Assembly (NCBI GenBank): GCA_002709225.1
Contig: PAQH01000015.1
Coordinates: forward strand, 1 to 41,603
Direction: 5' to 3'
Source: Planctomycetaceae bacterium
GTDB taxonomy: Bacteria; Planctomycetota; Planctomycetia; Pirellulales; Pirellulaceae
Length of the DNA: 41,603 bases
The stretch's first letter is position 1. Every line of letters starts with the position of its first letter. The position numbers and the translations under genes were made by a program. Below, piece by piece: positions 1 through 9,075 of this stretch. The notes below the pieces were generated by a model. That model was given only the letters and a program-made list of their open reading frames with translations, had not been told where the DNA came from and made no database searches.

Positions 1-1
1 A

Positions 2-145
2 CTCCGGGATGAGAAACGTCGCTATCGGTTACGTCAGCTCGTCCTGCAGAATTCTGCCCGCCTATCGTCCACAAAAGAGCGTGGATGTCAAGCAACGATC
101 GGCTTGCCTTTGGGCACCTGTCAGGGCCCGTCTACACTTTGCTAA
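2..145 (+). other. Open reading-frame tail at window edge, possible 3' end of an upstream gene
   Basis: This frame is open from the first base to a TAA at 143-145, giving 47 codons with an Arg/Lys-rich, Leu-rich beginning (LRDEKRRYRLRQLVLQ) and then a low-quality stretch. It could be the C-terminus of a gene that begins outside the window, or chance. It is not in frame with the DUF1501 remnant that follows. I do not recognise the family. Confidence 0.15.
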
Positions 146-182
146 TTTCTCCCCGAAAAACCGCCAAAGTGTAGGCGTAGAC
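130..182. repeat. Nested inverted repeat upstream of the broken DUF1501 gene
   Basis: The arms CTACACTTT (132-140) and AAAGTGTAG (166-174) are perfect reverse complements around a 25-nt spacer. An outer pair, GTCTAC (130-135) and GTAGAC (177-182), brackets them. It could be a transcription terminator for whatever lies upstream, or the end or footprint of a mobile element. There is no T-run directly after the right arm, so a simple intrinsic terminator is not a clean fit. Confidence 0.45.
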
Positions 183-229
183 AGCATTACGCAGCCCGAA
201 TTACCCAGGAAAATGCATTGGCATCATGG

Positions 230-251
230 AACTCCCGTGACGTCGGGAGTT
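230..251. repeat. Perfect 8-bp hairpin at the point where DUF1501 homology begins
   Basis: AACTCCCG (230-237) and CGGGAGTT (244-251) are perfect reverse complements separated by the six bases TGACGT. The loop contains the TGA (238-240) that closes the DUF1501 frame upstream. Recognisable DUF1501 sequence starts at codon 241. A hairpin exactly at a gene breakpoint suggests a deletion or insertion scar, but this is inference. Confidence 0.5.
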
Positions 252-978
252 ACTTGCCACGCTCAACGCTGCGGAACGAGACTTTGATCGTTCTCGTAGT
301 GTGGCCACACTGAACAGCCAACAGCAGCAGGCGTTTTCACTGCTTAGTGGCTCGCAAACCAAAGACGCGTTTGATGTTTCACGTGAGTCTCCAGCACTAC
401 GGCAACGCTATGGCGAGACGCTCAATGGCATCAGCATGTTGATGGCCCGCCGACTTGTCGAAGCGGAAGTCCCTTTCGTGAGTGTGTTCTGGAAAGGCAA
501 CAAGAAATTGGCTGAAGCCAAGAACTGCAAGAGTGGCGGTGGCTGGGATACCCATGGAAATAACTTTAAGTGTCTCAGCGATGTACTGTTGCCCGAATTC
601 GATCAGGCGTTTTCCGCGTTGCTGGAAGACTTGAACGACCGTGGTTTGCTGGATCAAACCTTGGTGCTGGTGAATAGTGAAATGGGACGCAAGCCCAAGA
701 TTGGCGACCCGCGCAGCGGCGGCGTCAAAGGTGCCGGTCGGGACCACTGGACGCATGCCATGAGCGTATTGATGGCGGGTGGCGGAATTCGTGGTGGCCA
801 GACGTTTGGCACTTCGGATCGTGTGGCCGCCTATCCGGCCGATTTGCCGGTGGCGCCTGAAGACGTGGCCAAGACGGTCTACCATGCAATGGGAATTGAT
901 GATCTGACTGCGACTGATCGCACGGGGCGCGCATTCCAGTTGTTGGATGAGGGACGCATCCTCAGTGAGTTGTTTTGA
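241..978 (+). pseudogene. DUF1501 family protein, C-terminal half only (5' half missing)
   Basis: The frame opens at 241 after an in-frame TGA at 238-240 and encodes about 245 residues, against the usual 430-500 for DUF1501 proteins. The translation begins RRELLATLNAAE, a segment that normally lies in the middle of the family. It continues through the Arg-Leu-Val-Glu-x-x-Val-Pro-Phe-Val segment, an Asp-Thr-His motif, the Gly-Arg-Asp-His-Trp motif and the Gly-Gly-Gly-x-Arg-Gly-Gly run typical of the C-terminal half. The Tat-type signal peptide and N-terminal metal-site region expected in this alkaline-phosphatase/sulfatase-like fold are absent. A GTG at 301 could start a 225-residue product, but it would lack half the fold. 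Most likely a decayed gene, although an assembly join or an undetected frameshift upstream is possible. DUF1501 proteins are exported planctomycete proteins of unproven function. Confidence 0.75.
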
Positions 979-995
979 AAGCCGTCTGCAATCGG

Positions 996-2621
996 TTATT
1001 CGGCCAGTTGACGAAACTTCTGCTGCGCGTGCTGGAAAAGTTTTTCCACACGTTGTCTGTCCGCCGCTTCGGCGTAGCGGTCCCGTGTGGCGACGACTCG
1101 CAACAACCGGCCAATCCAATCCACAAAATACGCGGCGTCTGCGCGATGGACGATCGGTTGCTGTTGCAGTGAGAGATAAACCGGGCTGGTGTGTGCCCAG
1201 GCGGGCCCATCGAAGATGGCCGGATGGTCGGGGCCATGGACACGGACCGCGACCCAGCTGCTGCGTGTGATGGGCAGGTCGACATGGTAACGGCTGATTC
1301 GAAAGCCATTGGCCCCGGCGTTTGGCGGGCTCTTGTGGGTATGGACGACTTCGCCGTTGACGATCAGGTCCACACGATCAAATGCAGTGTAGCTTTCGAC
1401 GGTCACGTGAGCTCGGACCGTTTTTTGTTCTTTGAGCTGGCAAGTGTCACCGGGGCCCTGGCCGTCGATTGTTAGCTGTGGAATCGGACCATTGGTGACG
1501 AACGAACGCCCCTGCTTCAATCCTGTCAGCCACTTGTTCATGGTCAACGGTCCGTCGACCTGGACATAGACTCGACTGCCACCCAGCGGGTCGGTAGACC
1601 GATCGAGCAACGCATCGGTGCCGACACAGGCCGCGAGCTTCAGGCCACAGTTAAGCAACCGGTACCAGAGTTCCGCAGAACGATCTTCATCGCTGTTATA
1701 GGACATCAAGTCGACCGCATGGGCGACACCCAGGATTGCGTCAACGGGGAGTTCCCGAGCAGCTCCATTATCGGCGGTGGGGTCGTCACCAAAGGGGAGT
1801 GGTTGATCTTTGAACATCGGGTGTCCGTAGGTGACGATGCCTCCCTGGCGGACCGCTTCGGCGGCCATGGTGTAATTAGCCGGATAGTCGTGGTGGTTGG
1901 GGGTGTCGAGGAAACCGGTGTACTGGGGCGTAACCAATTCGCGGATACCGAAGAATTGCATGTGGCCGTAGATTGAGCTACGCATCTCTTCGCCAAATAC
2001 CAGCAGGTGGCTGGCCGTGGATAGTGGATGAGGCTTGCCGGTAATCAGCGGAGCGTCGCGAATGTCGTCTCCGACATTGTTGGAGACACACAGATTGGAA
2101 TAGTGCAGTCCTTCGGCCCGCGCGGCGACGAGTGCGTCCTTGACCGTAACTGCCAGGGGCCCCCCCGTGTGCAAATGGACGTGTGAGTCGCCCCCGTACC
2201 ACCCCCGTGCGCGCATGTCGATCCAGCGGTTGATGGGGACGGGAAGCGTGGTGTCGGATTGGACGTCTATTTCGAGATGATAGGGAATCGATTCCAGGCC
2301 GGCGGAGAAATAGAAATGGGTAACTCCTCTGGGGACGTTCACCGTGAAGGTGTCGTCGGCGTAGAAGTAGTCCTCCTCACGCGTTGTCTTGCGGACGACC
2401 GCATCGGCCGGCGCGGAGAACTTCTGGTCGCTGCCGATCACGCGGACGCGGGCGGCTGCTGAGCCCGCGGGCAACAGTTGGATTTGGACTGTGTAGTTTG
2501 TTTCGGCGGACTGGGCGGTGTTAATGAACCCCATCACCAGGCTTGCCAGCAACCCGATGGTCAGGCAGGTAAGGCCACTTTGCAGTCGTTGCCGCGGTCC
2601 AGCAGTAGGGGCAGTCTTCAC
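996..2621 (-). CDS. CehA/McbA-like PHP-domain metallohydrolase, secreted
   Basis: The predicted protein has 541 residues. I chose the GTG at 2621 because AAGGA lies about 9 nt upstream and the protein then begins with a clean signal peptide (hydrophobic stretch about residues 16-36, cleavage near Ala-Gln-Ser-Ala). A longer frame reaches 2720 but adds an uncharged-poor leader with no ribosome site. The N-terminal 130 residues look like a beta-rich domain. At residues 145-151 lies Asp-Ser-His-Val-His-Leu-His, the metal-binding start of PHP-type phosphoesterase/hydrolase domains. The arrangement matches the CehA/McbA family, which includes carbaryl and nitro-ester hydrolases as well as many uncharacterised planctomycete proteins. 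It is expected to act outside the cytoplasmic membrane; the substrate is unknown. It sits 122 bp downstream of the cytochrome/PQQ gene on the same strand, so co-transcription is possible. Confidence 0.75.
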   Translation of the reverse strand: MKTAPTAGPRQRLQSGLTCLTIGLLASLVMGFINTAQSAETNYTVQIQLLPAGSAAARVRVIGSDQKFSAPADAVVRKTTREEDYFYADDTFTVNVPRGVTHFYFSAGLESIPYHLEIDVQSDTTLPVPINRWIDMRARGWYGGDSHVHLHTGGPLAVTVKDALVAARAEGLHYSNLCVSNNVGDDIRDAPLITGKPHPLSTASHLLVFGEEMRSSIYGHMQFFGIRELVTPQYTGFLDTPNHHDYPANYTMAAEAVRQGGIVTYGHPMFKDQPLPFGDDPTADNGAARELPVDAILGVAHAVDLMSYNSDEDRSAELWYRLLNCGLKLAACVGTDALLDRSTDPLGGSRVYVQVDGPLTMNKWLTGLKQGRSFVTNGPIPQLTIDGQGPGDTCQLKEQKTVRAHVTVESYTAFDRVDLIVNGEVVHTHKSPPNAGANGFRISRYHVDLPITRSSWVAVRVHGPDHPAIFDGPAWAHTSPVYLSLQQQPIVHRADAAYFVDWIGRLLRVVATRDRYAEAADRQRVEKLFQHAQQKFRQLAE

Positions 2622-2743
2622 GAGAGCAGTTCCTTGTGGGTTGTGTCTCTGGGACAGGGTCAGAGGCCATTCATGGTTTGAGCTGAAGGAACAAGCGAGC
2701 ACGTGGTGAAAAAGGGGCACCTGGGGCGTCTGTTCGTCAGCGG

Positions 2744-4447
2744 TTATTCAAAGACTGAGTCGTCGAGCACGACACGGAACAGAGTCCCTTCGTAACCGAC
2801 CAGTAGCAGTTCGCCGTTCGCATCGATACCGAAGGAAGATATTTTTTCGGGAGATTCGCCGATGCGGCGGATCTTCTGGAGTTTGCGATCCCTCTGGGTT
2901 AGCGCCCAAATACTCTTGGATTCAAAATCACCAAAAATATAGACGCCTTGGTACGACGGGCTGCGATTACCTCGGTAGACGTAACCGCCGGTCACTGACA
3001 CGCCGAGTTTGCGTCGATAGGAGACGATGGGGCTGGTGTATTTGGCGCCCTGGCGTCGATAACGTTCGGAAAATTTAGTGAAGCCTTCGTAGACGTTCCA
3101 GCCATGATCTTCGCCAACCCGGGCGATGGAGACTTCTTCAAACAGGTTCTGGCCGATGTCGCCGACCCAGAGGTCACCGGTAGGGCCGTCGAAACTGAAT
3201 CGCCAGGGCATACGAAAACCAGAGGCCCAGATTTCGGGCCGAATCTTGGGACCTGCATCCCGGTAGGGATTCGTGGCCGGAATGGCGTACGCTTTGCCAC
3301 CTTCCTGTCGGTCAACATCAATCCGCAGAATCGATCCTAGCAGCAGGCTCAAGTCCTGGCTGTGACCTTCGGGGTCTTCCTGGGGACCGGCGTCGCCGGC
3401 GCCGATGTAAAGATACCCATCAGGTCCAAAAGCGAGCATGCCACCCCAGTGCAGATCCGTATCCTGGGGGATCTGCAGTAAACGGCGTGATGCGCCGCCC
3501 GCATCCCGGCGCAGATCTGCAGTTGCCTGGCGTTCCGCGATGATAGGTGAAAAGAAACTACCTTGGTTACGGACATGGTAGTTCACGTAGTACTTGCGGT
3601 TTTCCAGGAACCGGGGATGGAATGCCAGGCACATCACACCTTCGAACTGGCCTGTCGTTGCTTCTCCGCTGAGATCGGCAAACAACTCGCGGTCTGTTTT
3701 ATTTTGCAGACGCCAGATCTTGCGCGTTTTTTGTTCCACCACCATTAAATCAGTTTTGGAACCAGGTAATGCAATGACGCATACCGGATGGTCGAATTTG
3801 ATGTCCTTGGTGTGCAGACGTTCCAGTCGGATGGGTTTTTGGAGCAGGGGAATTTCGTTGACCAGTCCTGGCAGTTTTCCAGGATCGGTTACGGGTTGCT
3901 TGAGTGTGGTGAGAAATGCGGTCAGGTCTGCAAACTGCTCCGCCGACATCGTTTCCGCCAGTTTGGCAGGCATTAACGAAGTCGGGCTGCGTTTTTCTTC
4001 GTCGACATCATCCAAGGGAATACGCACCAGCTTGCTTTCGGCATCGAGCAGCTGGATCTCCTGGTTGGTCCGTTTGCGCAGTACGCCGGTGTGTACTTTG
4101 CCGGCGACAGTGGCCACCACCAGAGTGGCGTAATCGGGATGGATTGCAGCACTGGGTTCAAGCACTGATCGAATCAACTGGTCGAGTGCATACTTGTCAC
4201 CGACGACCCGCAGGTCGGGGCCGGCGCGTTGTCCGTCCCCTTCGATCAAATGGCACTTGACACAACCTGCTTTCTCAGAGGTAAACACCTGTTTGCCGCG
4301 TGCGCTGTTTCCGCCGGCGAGTGCCGCCTGCTGGTATTTGACGCGGAGCGCTTGGGCGGCATTCTCGGCCTTTTTGTTATCCTGGCCAACGAGCGTGCAG
4401 AAAAGTCCGACTAGCAATGCCAATGACAGCGCGGTGGTGCGAAACAT
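2744..4447 (-). CDS. Cytochrome c domain fused to PQQ-type glucose/sorbosone dehydrogenase-like propeller
   Basis: A secreted protein of 567 residues. Residues 1-21 form a signal peptide (MFRTTALSLALLVGLFCTLV). A heme c attachment site, Cys-Val-Lys-Cys-His, lies at residues 62-66. The surrounding 160 residues (GRQVF-type start, later SLMPAKLAETMSAEQ) match the planctomycete heme-binding domain that often precedes dehydrogenase propellers. From about residue 210 to the end runs a GSDH/PQQ-dependent sugar dehydrogenase-like beta-propeller, including HWGGMLAFGPDGYLYIGAGD (about 333-352) and an FEEV...HGWN segment. In related proteins this architecture oxidises a sugar or alcohol in the periplasm and passes electrons to the attached heme. 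The substrate cannot be predicted. It diverges from the alpha/beta hydrolase at 4618. Confidence 0.85.
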   Translation of the reverse strand: MFRTTALSLALLVGLFCTLVGQDNKKAENAAQALRVKYQQAALAGGNSARGKQVFTSEKAGCVKCHLIEGDGQRAGPDLRVVGDKYALDQLIRSVLEPSAAIHPDYATLVVATVAGKVHTGVLRKRTNQEIQLLDAESKLVRIPLDDVDEEKRSPTSLMPAKLAETMSAEQFADLTAFLTTLKQPVTDPGKLPGLVNEIPLLQKPIRLERLHTKDIKFDHPVCVIALPGSKTDLMVVEQKTRKIWRLQNKTDRELFADLSGEATTGQFEGVMCLAFHPRFLENRKYYVNYHVRNQGSFFSPIIAERQATADLRRDAGGASRRLLQIPQDTDLHWGGMLAFGPDGYLYIGAGDAGPQEDPEGHSQDLSLLLGSILRIDVDRQEGGKAYAIPATNPYRDAGPKIRPEIWASGFRMPWRFSFDGPTGDLWVGDIGQNLFEEVSIARVGEDHGWNVYEGFTKFSERYRRQGAKYTSPIVSYRRKLGVSVTGGYVYRGNRSPSYQGVYIFGDFESKSIWALTQRDRKLQKIRRIGESPEKISSFGIDANGELLLVGYEGTLFRVVLDDSVFE

Positions 4448-4617
4448 ACGTCTTCTCGGCTTCTTTGCGGGAGATTGACCTGGAAGGCCGAATTATAGAG
4501 CCGACTCTGTCACTTCTCAATTCGCTGCTACGCACTCGGGCAGCGGCGTTGGGTTCTCTGGAAACGCGTTATCAGGACGCTGGACGGGTCTGTCGGATCG
4601 CGATAGCTTGGTCTGAT

Positions 4618-5373
4618 ATGCATGCAGAGTTGCTCGACCACCCGCTGATCACCGAACGGTATTTCTTCCCTCGCCAGGCACCACTTGCGGATCCCGTATG
4701 GGTGGAGACGGGTGGGGAACGCCTGGCCTGCTGGTATGCGCCGGCAGCGGCTGGCCAAAAGACACTGGTCCATTTTCACGGGAATGGTGAAGTGGTGGCC
4801 GACTACCTGCCGGACTACGCGCGGTCGATTGCTGAGCTGGGTGTGGGCGTGTTTCTGGCAGAGTATCGTGGCTATGGCGGTTCGACGGGGATCCCACAGC
4901 TCGGCAAGATGTTGGGAGATGTAGAGCCGCTCTATCGGTCGCTTGGTCTGGAGGCTCAGCAACTGGTTGTCTACGGACGTTCGGTCGGTGCGCTCTTCGC
5001 GGTCGAACTCGTCAGCCGGTATCCACAGATTGCGGGGTTGATTCTGGAAAGCGGTGTTGCCGACGTGCTACAGCGGTTGCAGGTGCGGATGAGTGCCCAG
5101 GAACTGGGCGTTAGTGAAAGCGAACTGGCGGCTACCGTCGCGGCGCGTCTGGACCATCAGGCCAAGTTGCGGGATTATCAAGGCCGCTTGCTCGTGTTGC
5201 ATGCCCGTGATGACGATCTGGTGACTCCCGACCACGCTCAATTGCACTTGGATTGGGCGGGCACCGTCAACAAGGAGCTGGTCTGGTTTGAGCGTGGTGG
5301 ACACAACGGCTTGCTGGCTGCCAACTTTCCGGCGTATCTGGCTGCACTGCAGGGTTTTCTGCAAATGCTTTGA
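4618..5373 (+). CDS. Alpha/beta hydrolase
   Basis: The frame opens at 4417, but that would overlap the divergent gene ending its 5' end at 4447. The ATG at 4618 gives a compact 251-residue enzyme beginning MHAELLDHPLITERYFFP. Visible motifs are the oxyanion-hole region His-Gly-Asn-Gly (54-57), the nucleophile elbow Gly-Arg-Ser-Val-Gly (120-124, Ser122), an acid candidate in Arg-Asp-Asp-Asp (197-200) and the catalytic His in Gly-Gly-His-Asn-Gly (His229). This is the full catalytic triad of the serine hydrolase fold, in the BAAT/FrsA-like cytosolic group (no signal peptide). It is probably an esterase or acyl hydrolase; the natural substrate is unknown. Confidence 0.85.
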   Translation: MHAELLDHPLITERYFFPRQAPLADPVWVETGGERLACWYAPAAAGQKTLVHFHGNGEVVADYLPDYARSIAELGVGVFLAEYRGYGGSTGIPQLGKMLGDVEPLYRSLGLEAQQLVVYGRSVGALFAVELVSRYPQIAGLILESGVADVLQRLQVRMSAQELGVSESELAATVAARLDHQAKLRDYQGRLLVLHARDDDLVTPDHAQLHLDWAGTVNKELVWFERGGHNGLLAANFPAYLAALQGFLQML

Positions 5374-5439
5374 GCAGCGTCAGTCAGGCCCGGCTTTCCG
5401 CTAGATGCTGCGTTGTCGAACCAGCGGCGCGTGACGCCA

Positions 5440-7107
5440 TCATTCCTGGTTGGCTGCCGCATTGGCAGAAGTTTTTCCCAGTTCCCGTGACACCACACTA
5501 CGCCACATCCACTGTTGCGCATCGTCGCTGGCCCTGGTGCGCAGTACCAGACTCAACAGGTAGGCGGCCACAAGCGTCACCAGCCAGGATCCGGGCACGA
5601 CCAGATGCGTGGAGTACGCGAAGTCGAAAAGTTCTTTACTGTAACTGGCACAGACACCGAACAGTTCACCTGCAATGACCGCTGGAATCACCGAGACTGC
5701 AGTTGCTCGCTTGGACCACATCCCCAGTACGAACAGCGCGCCGAGCGGGCCCAGGAAACAGTTGAATCCCTTCTGACAGAGCGTGATGATGTCGGTCCCC
5801 TTGGAGACGTGGTACAGCAGGATGGTTAGTGTGACGATGATCAATCCCATCGAAGCAGTGAGCTTACGGGCCAGTCGTAGTTCTGCTTGTGCCGAAGGAG
5901 GGCCCGATCTGCGGTGGCGAAAAAAGTCGACCGTAACGATCGTAGAGATCGAATTGGCTCCGGAGTCGATGGTCGACATGGCGGCGGCGAACAAGGCGGC
6001 CACGACCAGTCCGCGAAGTCCGCTCGGCAGATAGAAACGGATGAACTGCGGGAAGATCTTGTCTTGGGCGTCGTCCCGAATGGAGTCGACTGCAGACTCG
6101 ACGCCAGCCGCTGCCGGCAGTTCGTGGTCTTTAATAAAGTACAGCAGTGACAGGCCGACTCCGGCCAGAATGATGCTCAACGCAAAACTCGACAGGGCAC
6201 TGACCAGGTAGCTTTTGCGTGCTGCCCGCACGCTTTCCACCGTGAAGTAACGCTGCAGAGCGACCTGGTTGGCGCCGTGGGTGCAACAGAACCAGAAGAA
6301 CATGCCCACGCTGATAAAGAAGACCGTAGACCGATTTCCGATGTCCAGACTGAACCACTCCACCGATTCGCGGTGTGCATAGACGCTTTGCGCTTCCATC
6401 CACGCTCCCAAGCCGGTGCCGGTGTCGAACGCCACATACGCGATCGTGAACAACGCGCCACCGATCAAGATGAAGAACTGGATCACGTCGGTCCAGATGA
6501 CGGCGCGGATTCCGCCCAGTGTGGTGTAGATCACCGAGAACAGTCCGATGGCCAGGATGATTGCGTGCAGGTCGGCGTCGCGATGCTCGTCGGTATTGGT
6601 GCCGAAGAACCAGCCCAGATCGAGGTAAGTGATCTCGGCCATGGCACGGGAAGCTGTCAATACGACGACGGCCATCCAGCCCAGTAACAGGGCCAGGCAG
6701 AGAATCGCACCGAGCGCGCGGACCGTGTAATTGAACCGCCGTTCCAGGTACTCGTAGGCGCTGGTCAGATTGAGCCGCATGAAAAACGGGATCCACAGGA
6801 ACCAGACCACGACCAACACCAGAGGGACCCCCAGTTGACGAGTCAGAAACCCAACCCCGGTGCGGAACATCTCTCCCGGCATGCCGAGGTAGGTGATGGT
6901 TGAGAGCAGGGAGGCGAGGATACTGATTCCCACGGCCCAGGCAGGAAGCTGCCGGCCACCGACGAAAAAGTCTTCGGTGGAGTGTTGGCCACGCGCGATC
7001 CAGAGGCCCATCGACATCGTAGCGATCAGGTAGAAAGCGATTACGACGAAATCCAGTCCAGTCAGTCCGCCAGTGAGGGGTGCAGAAGGCAGTGGTTCGG
7101 GGGACAT
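5440..7107 (-). CDS. Sodium:solute symporter family transporter
   Basis: A 555-residue integral membrane protein with about 13 hydrophobic segments. The first begins right after the short hydrophilic leader MSPEPLPSAPLTGG. Typical family features include an early Gly-Arg-Gln-Leu-Pro-x-Trp-Ala segment after the first helix, a GGIRAVIWTD segment, and a small-residue-rich DSGANSISTIVTVDF stretch in the region where this family has its second Na+-site helix. The family imports sugars, inositol, sialic acid, amino acids or pantothenate with sodium. Planctomycete members are often next to sugar-catabolism genes, so a carbohydrate or organic-acid substrate is plausible. It is convergent with the hydrolase and 129 bp downstream of the lipoprotein gene on the same strand. 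Confidence 0.88.
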   Translation of the reverse strand: MSPEPLPSAPLTGGLTGLDFVVIAFYLIATMSMGLWIARGQHSTEDFFVGGRQLPAWAVGISILASLLSTITYLGMPGEMFRTGVGFLTRQLGVPLVLVVVWFLWIPFFMRLNLTSAYEYLERRFNYTVRALGAILCLALLLGWMAVVVLTASRAMAEITYLDLGWFFGTNTDEHRDADLHAIILAIGLFSVIYTTLGGIRAVIWTDVIQFFILIGGALFTIAYVAFDTGTGLGAWMEAQSVYAHRESVEWFSLDIGNRSTVFFISVGMFFWFCCTHGANQVALQRYFTVESVRAARKSYLVSALSSFALSIILAGVGLSLLYFIKDHELPAAAGVESAVDSIRDDAQDKIFPQFIRFYLPSGLRGLVVAALFAAAMSTIDSGANSISTIVTVDFFRHRRSGPPSAQAELRLARKLTASMGLIIVTLTILLYHVSKGTDIITLCQKGFNCFLGPLGALFVLGMWSKRATAVSVIPAVIAGELFGVCASYSKELFDFAYSTHLVVPGSWLVTLVAAYLLSLVLRTRASDDAQQWMWRSVVSRELGKTSANAAANQE

Positions 7108-7236
7108 CGGATCGCCTTTGAAAGTAGAGTTTTGAGGAAACTACGTCATCTGCGGCGGCACGCTGCGCCTCAGGTGGTGTTGCGCGCAACGGCGCGGGGT
7201 CGCGCAGTTGCGTTAGGGCGTCAACACAACGGTCCA

Positions 7237-8184
7237 TTAAGGTGCAGGTTTGTCGTAACCGAGCAGCTTTGCTTTCGTAAAGTCGCGTTCCGCTTTCTTG
7301 GTATTTCCCTGGTCCCGATAGGCCACGGCCCGATTGAAGTAGGCCAAGGCAAAATTGGGGTGGATGCGAATGGCAGCCGTGTAGTCTTTGATGGCCAGGT
7401 CGATTTTATCCTGGAGCTTGCGGGCATACCCGCGATCATTGTAGGCGCGGGCGTCGAAAGGTAGTAAACGAACGACGGTGTCCAGGGCTGAGAAGGCAGC
7501 CGACGGACGGCCGCGCTGGGCGCTGGATGTGCCCAATTGACGGTAAAACTCCGCGGTCTGCTGCCGCCGGTGTGACCCCTCCACCTGCTCCTCAGCTGTC
7601 CAGGTATGGCGGATCTGGCAACGCGGCCGTTTCTTCTGGAAGTCGACCATTCTGTCGTAAGTGACCCAGGTATCTCGTAGCGAGAGTGTTCTTAGTTGGG
7701 AAAGACTCTCTAAATGGAGGAGTCCGGCATCCGTGATTCCGGCACAACCATCGAGGGACAGATTGGTCAGGTGTTCCAAGTTTTGCAGCAGTCGCAGACT
7801 GTCATCCCGAATCCGTGGGCAAAACGTGAGACTGAGTGTTTGCAAGGTGGGGAGATCTTTCAACGGGACCAAACCCTTGCCGCCGATTCGTGGACAGGAC
7901 GTGATTTTCAGTGACTCGAGTTGCGGGAACGCGAGTAGTTTTCGTAGCGCATGGTCGGTAACTTGGCAGTATTCCAACCGAATCCGTACGACGTCGCCGA
8001 GCTGGTTCCGGTCGCTGGCGGCTCCCAGCTGCCGCAGTGACCCATCCGGGGTGGTGGCAGCCTCACTGTCCCGAGAGACGCTGATTGCCGATGGCGTATC
8101 ACAGCCAACGAACAGTACCAGTCCGAGCGAAAATCGCATGGCCAGTGGCACCCACACGAGAAACGGTCGTCGCAGGATGGACAT
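7237..8184 (-). CDS. Lipoprotein with leucine-rich repeats and tetratricopeptide repeats
   Basis: The ATG at 8184 is preferred over the longer frame (8241): a GAGGA lies 13 nt upstream and the protein then starts with a signal sequence ending in a lipobox-like Leu-Phe-Val-Gly-Cys (Cys28). The product has 315 residues. Residues about 65-190 contain cysteine-containing leucine-rich repeats (LESLKITSCPRIGGKGL, LSLTFCPRIRDDSL, LSLDGCAGITDAGL). From about 215 to 305 there are two or three TPR-like helical repeats (NDRGYARKLQDKIDLAIKDY, FNRAVAYRDQGNTKKAERDF). Both repeat types bind proteins, so this is likely an envelope-anchored scaffold. No catalytic motif is seen. Confidence 0.78.
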   Translation of the reverse strand: MSILRRPFLVWVPLAMRFSLGLVLFVGCDTPSAISVSRDSEAATTPDGSLRQLGAASDRNQLGDVVRIRLEYCQVTDHALRKLLAFPQLESLKITSCPRIGGKGLVPLKDLPTLQTLSLTFCPRIRDDSLRLLQNLEHLTNLSLDGCAGITDAGLLHLESLSQLRTLSLRDTWVTYDRMVDFQKKRPRCQIRHTWTAEEQVEGSHRRQQTAEFYRQLGTSSAQRGRPSAAFSALDTVVRLLPFDARAYNDRGYARKLQDKIDLAIKDYTAAIRIHPNFALAYFNRAVAYRDQGNTKKAERDFTKAKLLGYDKPAP

Positions 8185-8397
8185 TAGTTGCTGGTATTCC
8201 TCTAATTGGTACCAAACGCCGCTGGACTTCGACACTTTCACAGCGAACGATTCTAACGTATTTGCCGACTGCCGTTACGGGCATTTATGAGGGCGACAAC
8301 ATCGACTGGGAATTCAGGGGAGTACAATAGAGCACCGGAGCGATCGATCGCCGCTTCTGGGTACCAATGTCTGTAACCTGTTTGGTGTCATTGACTC

Positions 8398-9075
8398 ATG
8401 TCGAATGGTCCGCAAAATCCCGGTCACAAATACGACCCGGCGACCGGGGAGCCGTTGTCCCACCTTGCCGGATGGTATATGGATCCGGCGGCCTATTTCG
8501 GGCGGCGACTGGAGATTCTCGAGTCATGGGGGCCCAGGATAAGGCCGCAGGATTCGGTACTAGAAATCGGCTGTGGCGATGGGTAGCTGGCAGGTCTGCT
8601 GGTGAACAAGCGATGTCGTGTGTGCGCCTCGGACGTTTCGCCGGCACTAGTTGAGGCAACTCGAAATCGCAACCAGGCAGCGGTCGACAGTGGTACATTG
8701 TCGACACGGCAACTGGACATTAACCAAATTCCGTTTCCGGTATCAGAGAGTTTTGATCACGTTGTGGCGGTCATGCGTCATTTGTACAAATATGCCGACC
8801 AACCTCGCGCGACATTGCAGGAGCTCTACCGTGTCAGCCGCAGAAAGTTGATTGCAGATTTCGATCCAGGAACGGACTCGGTTGAATCAGTGATCGCTGA
8901 TCTGGCATCGGTCGGGTTTCGGAATATTCGTGTGCGCGCGTTCCTGGTGCCACAAAAAAGATCCTTGCCGAAACTAGTTCGCCAATGCCTTGCCGCTTGC
9001 GAGCAGAGCCCCTGGATCTATCGACACCTTTTGAGGAAGTATCGATTTCAACGGTGGGTTTTGGGAGAAAAGTGA
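8398..9075 (+). pseudogene. Class I SAM-dependent methyltransferase interrupted by an in-frame TAG
   Basis: One frame runs from ATG 8398 to TGA 9073-9075 with a single TAG at 8584-8586. Before it is VLEIGCGDG, the glycine-rich SAM-binding motif I. Directly after it, in the same frame, the expected continuation Leu-Ala-Gly-Leu-Leu-Val appears, then the motif II-like CASDVSPALVEATR and LDINQIPFPVSESFDHVVAV (motifs III-IV). Both sides are clearly coding and collinear, so one codon appears to have changed to amber (for example from TAT, TAC or CAG). The full product would be about 225 residues. A GTG at 8602 could restart translation, but the fragment would lack the cofactor-binding loop. It is a recent nonsense mutation, a sequencing error or, much less likely, programmed read-through. 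Confidence 0.75.

Noticed and set aside
9..287. 92-codon frame at the window start
   Set aside because: It overlaps the inverted repeats and the start of DUF1501 homology in another frame, has no ribosome site and no family-like sequence.
397..1119. 240-codon minus-strand frame over the DUF1501 remnant
   Set aside because: It is the complement of a clearly coding frame; its translation has no domain pattern.
6131..7237. 368-codon minus-strand frame beside the symporter
   Set aside because: It is an Arg/His/Pro-rich shadow of the symporter gene in another frame of the same strand.
8584..8586. Pyrrolysine or suppressed amber codon
   Set aside because: No pyrrolysine machinery is visible, and pyrrolysine is mostly found in methylamine methyltransferases, not this type.
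8602..9075. Independent 157-residue gene starting at GTG 8602
   Set aside because: Sequence before and after the TAG is one collinear methyltransferase; the shorter frame lacks the SAM-binding motif.
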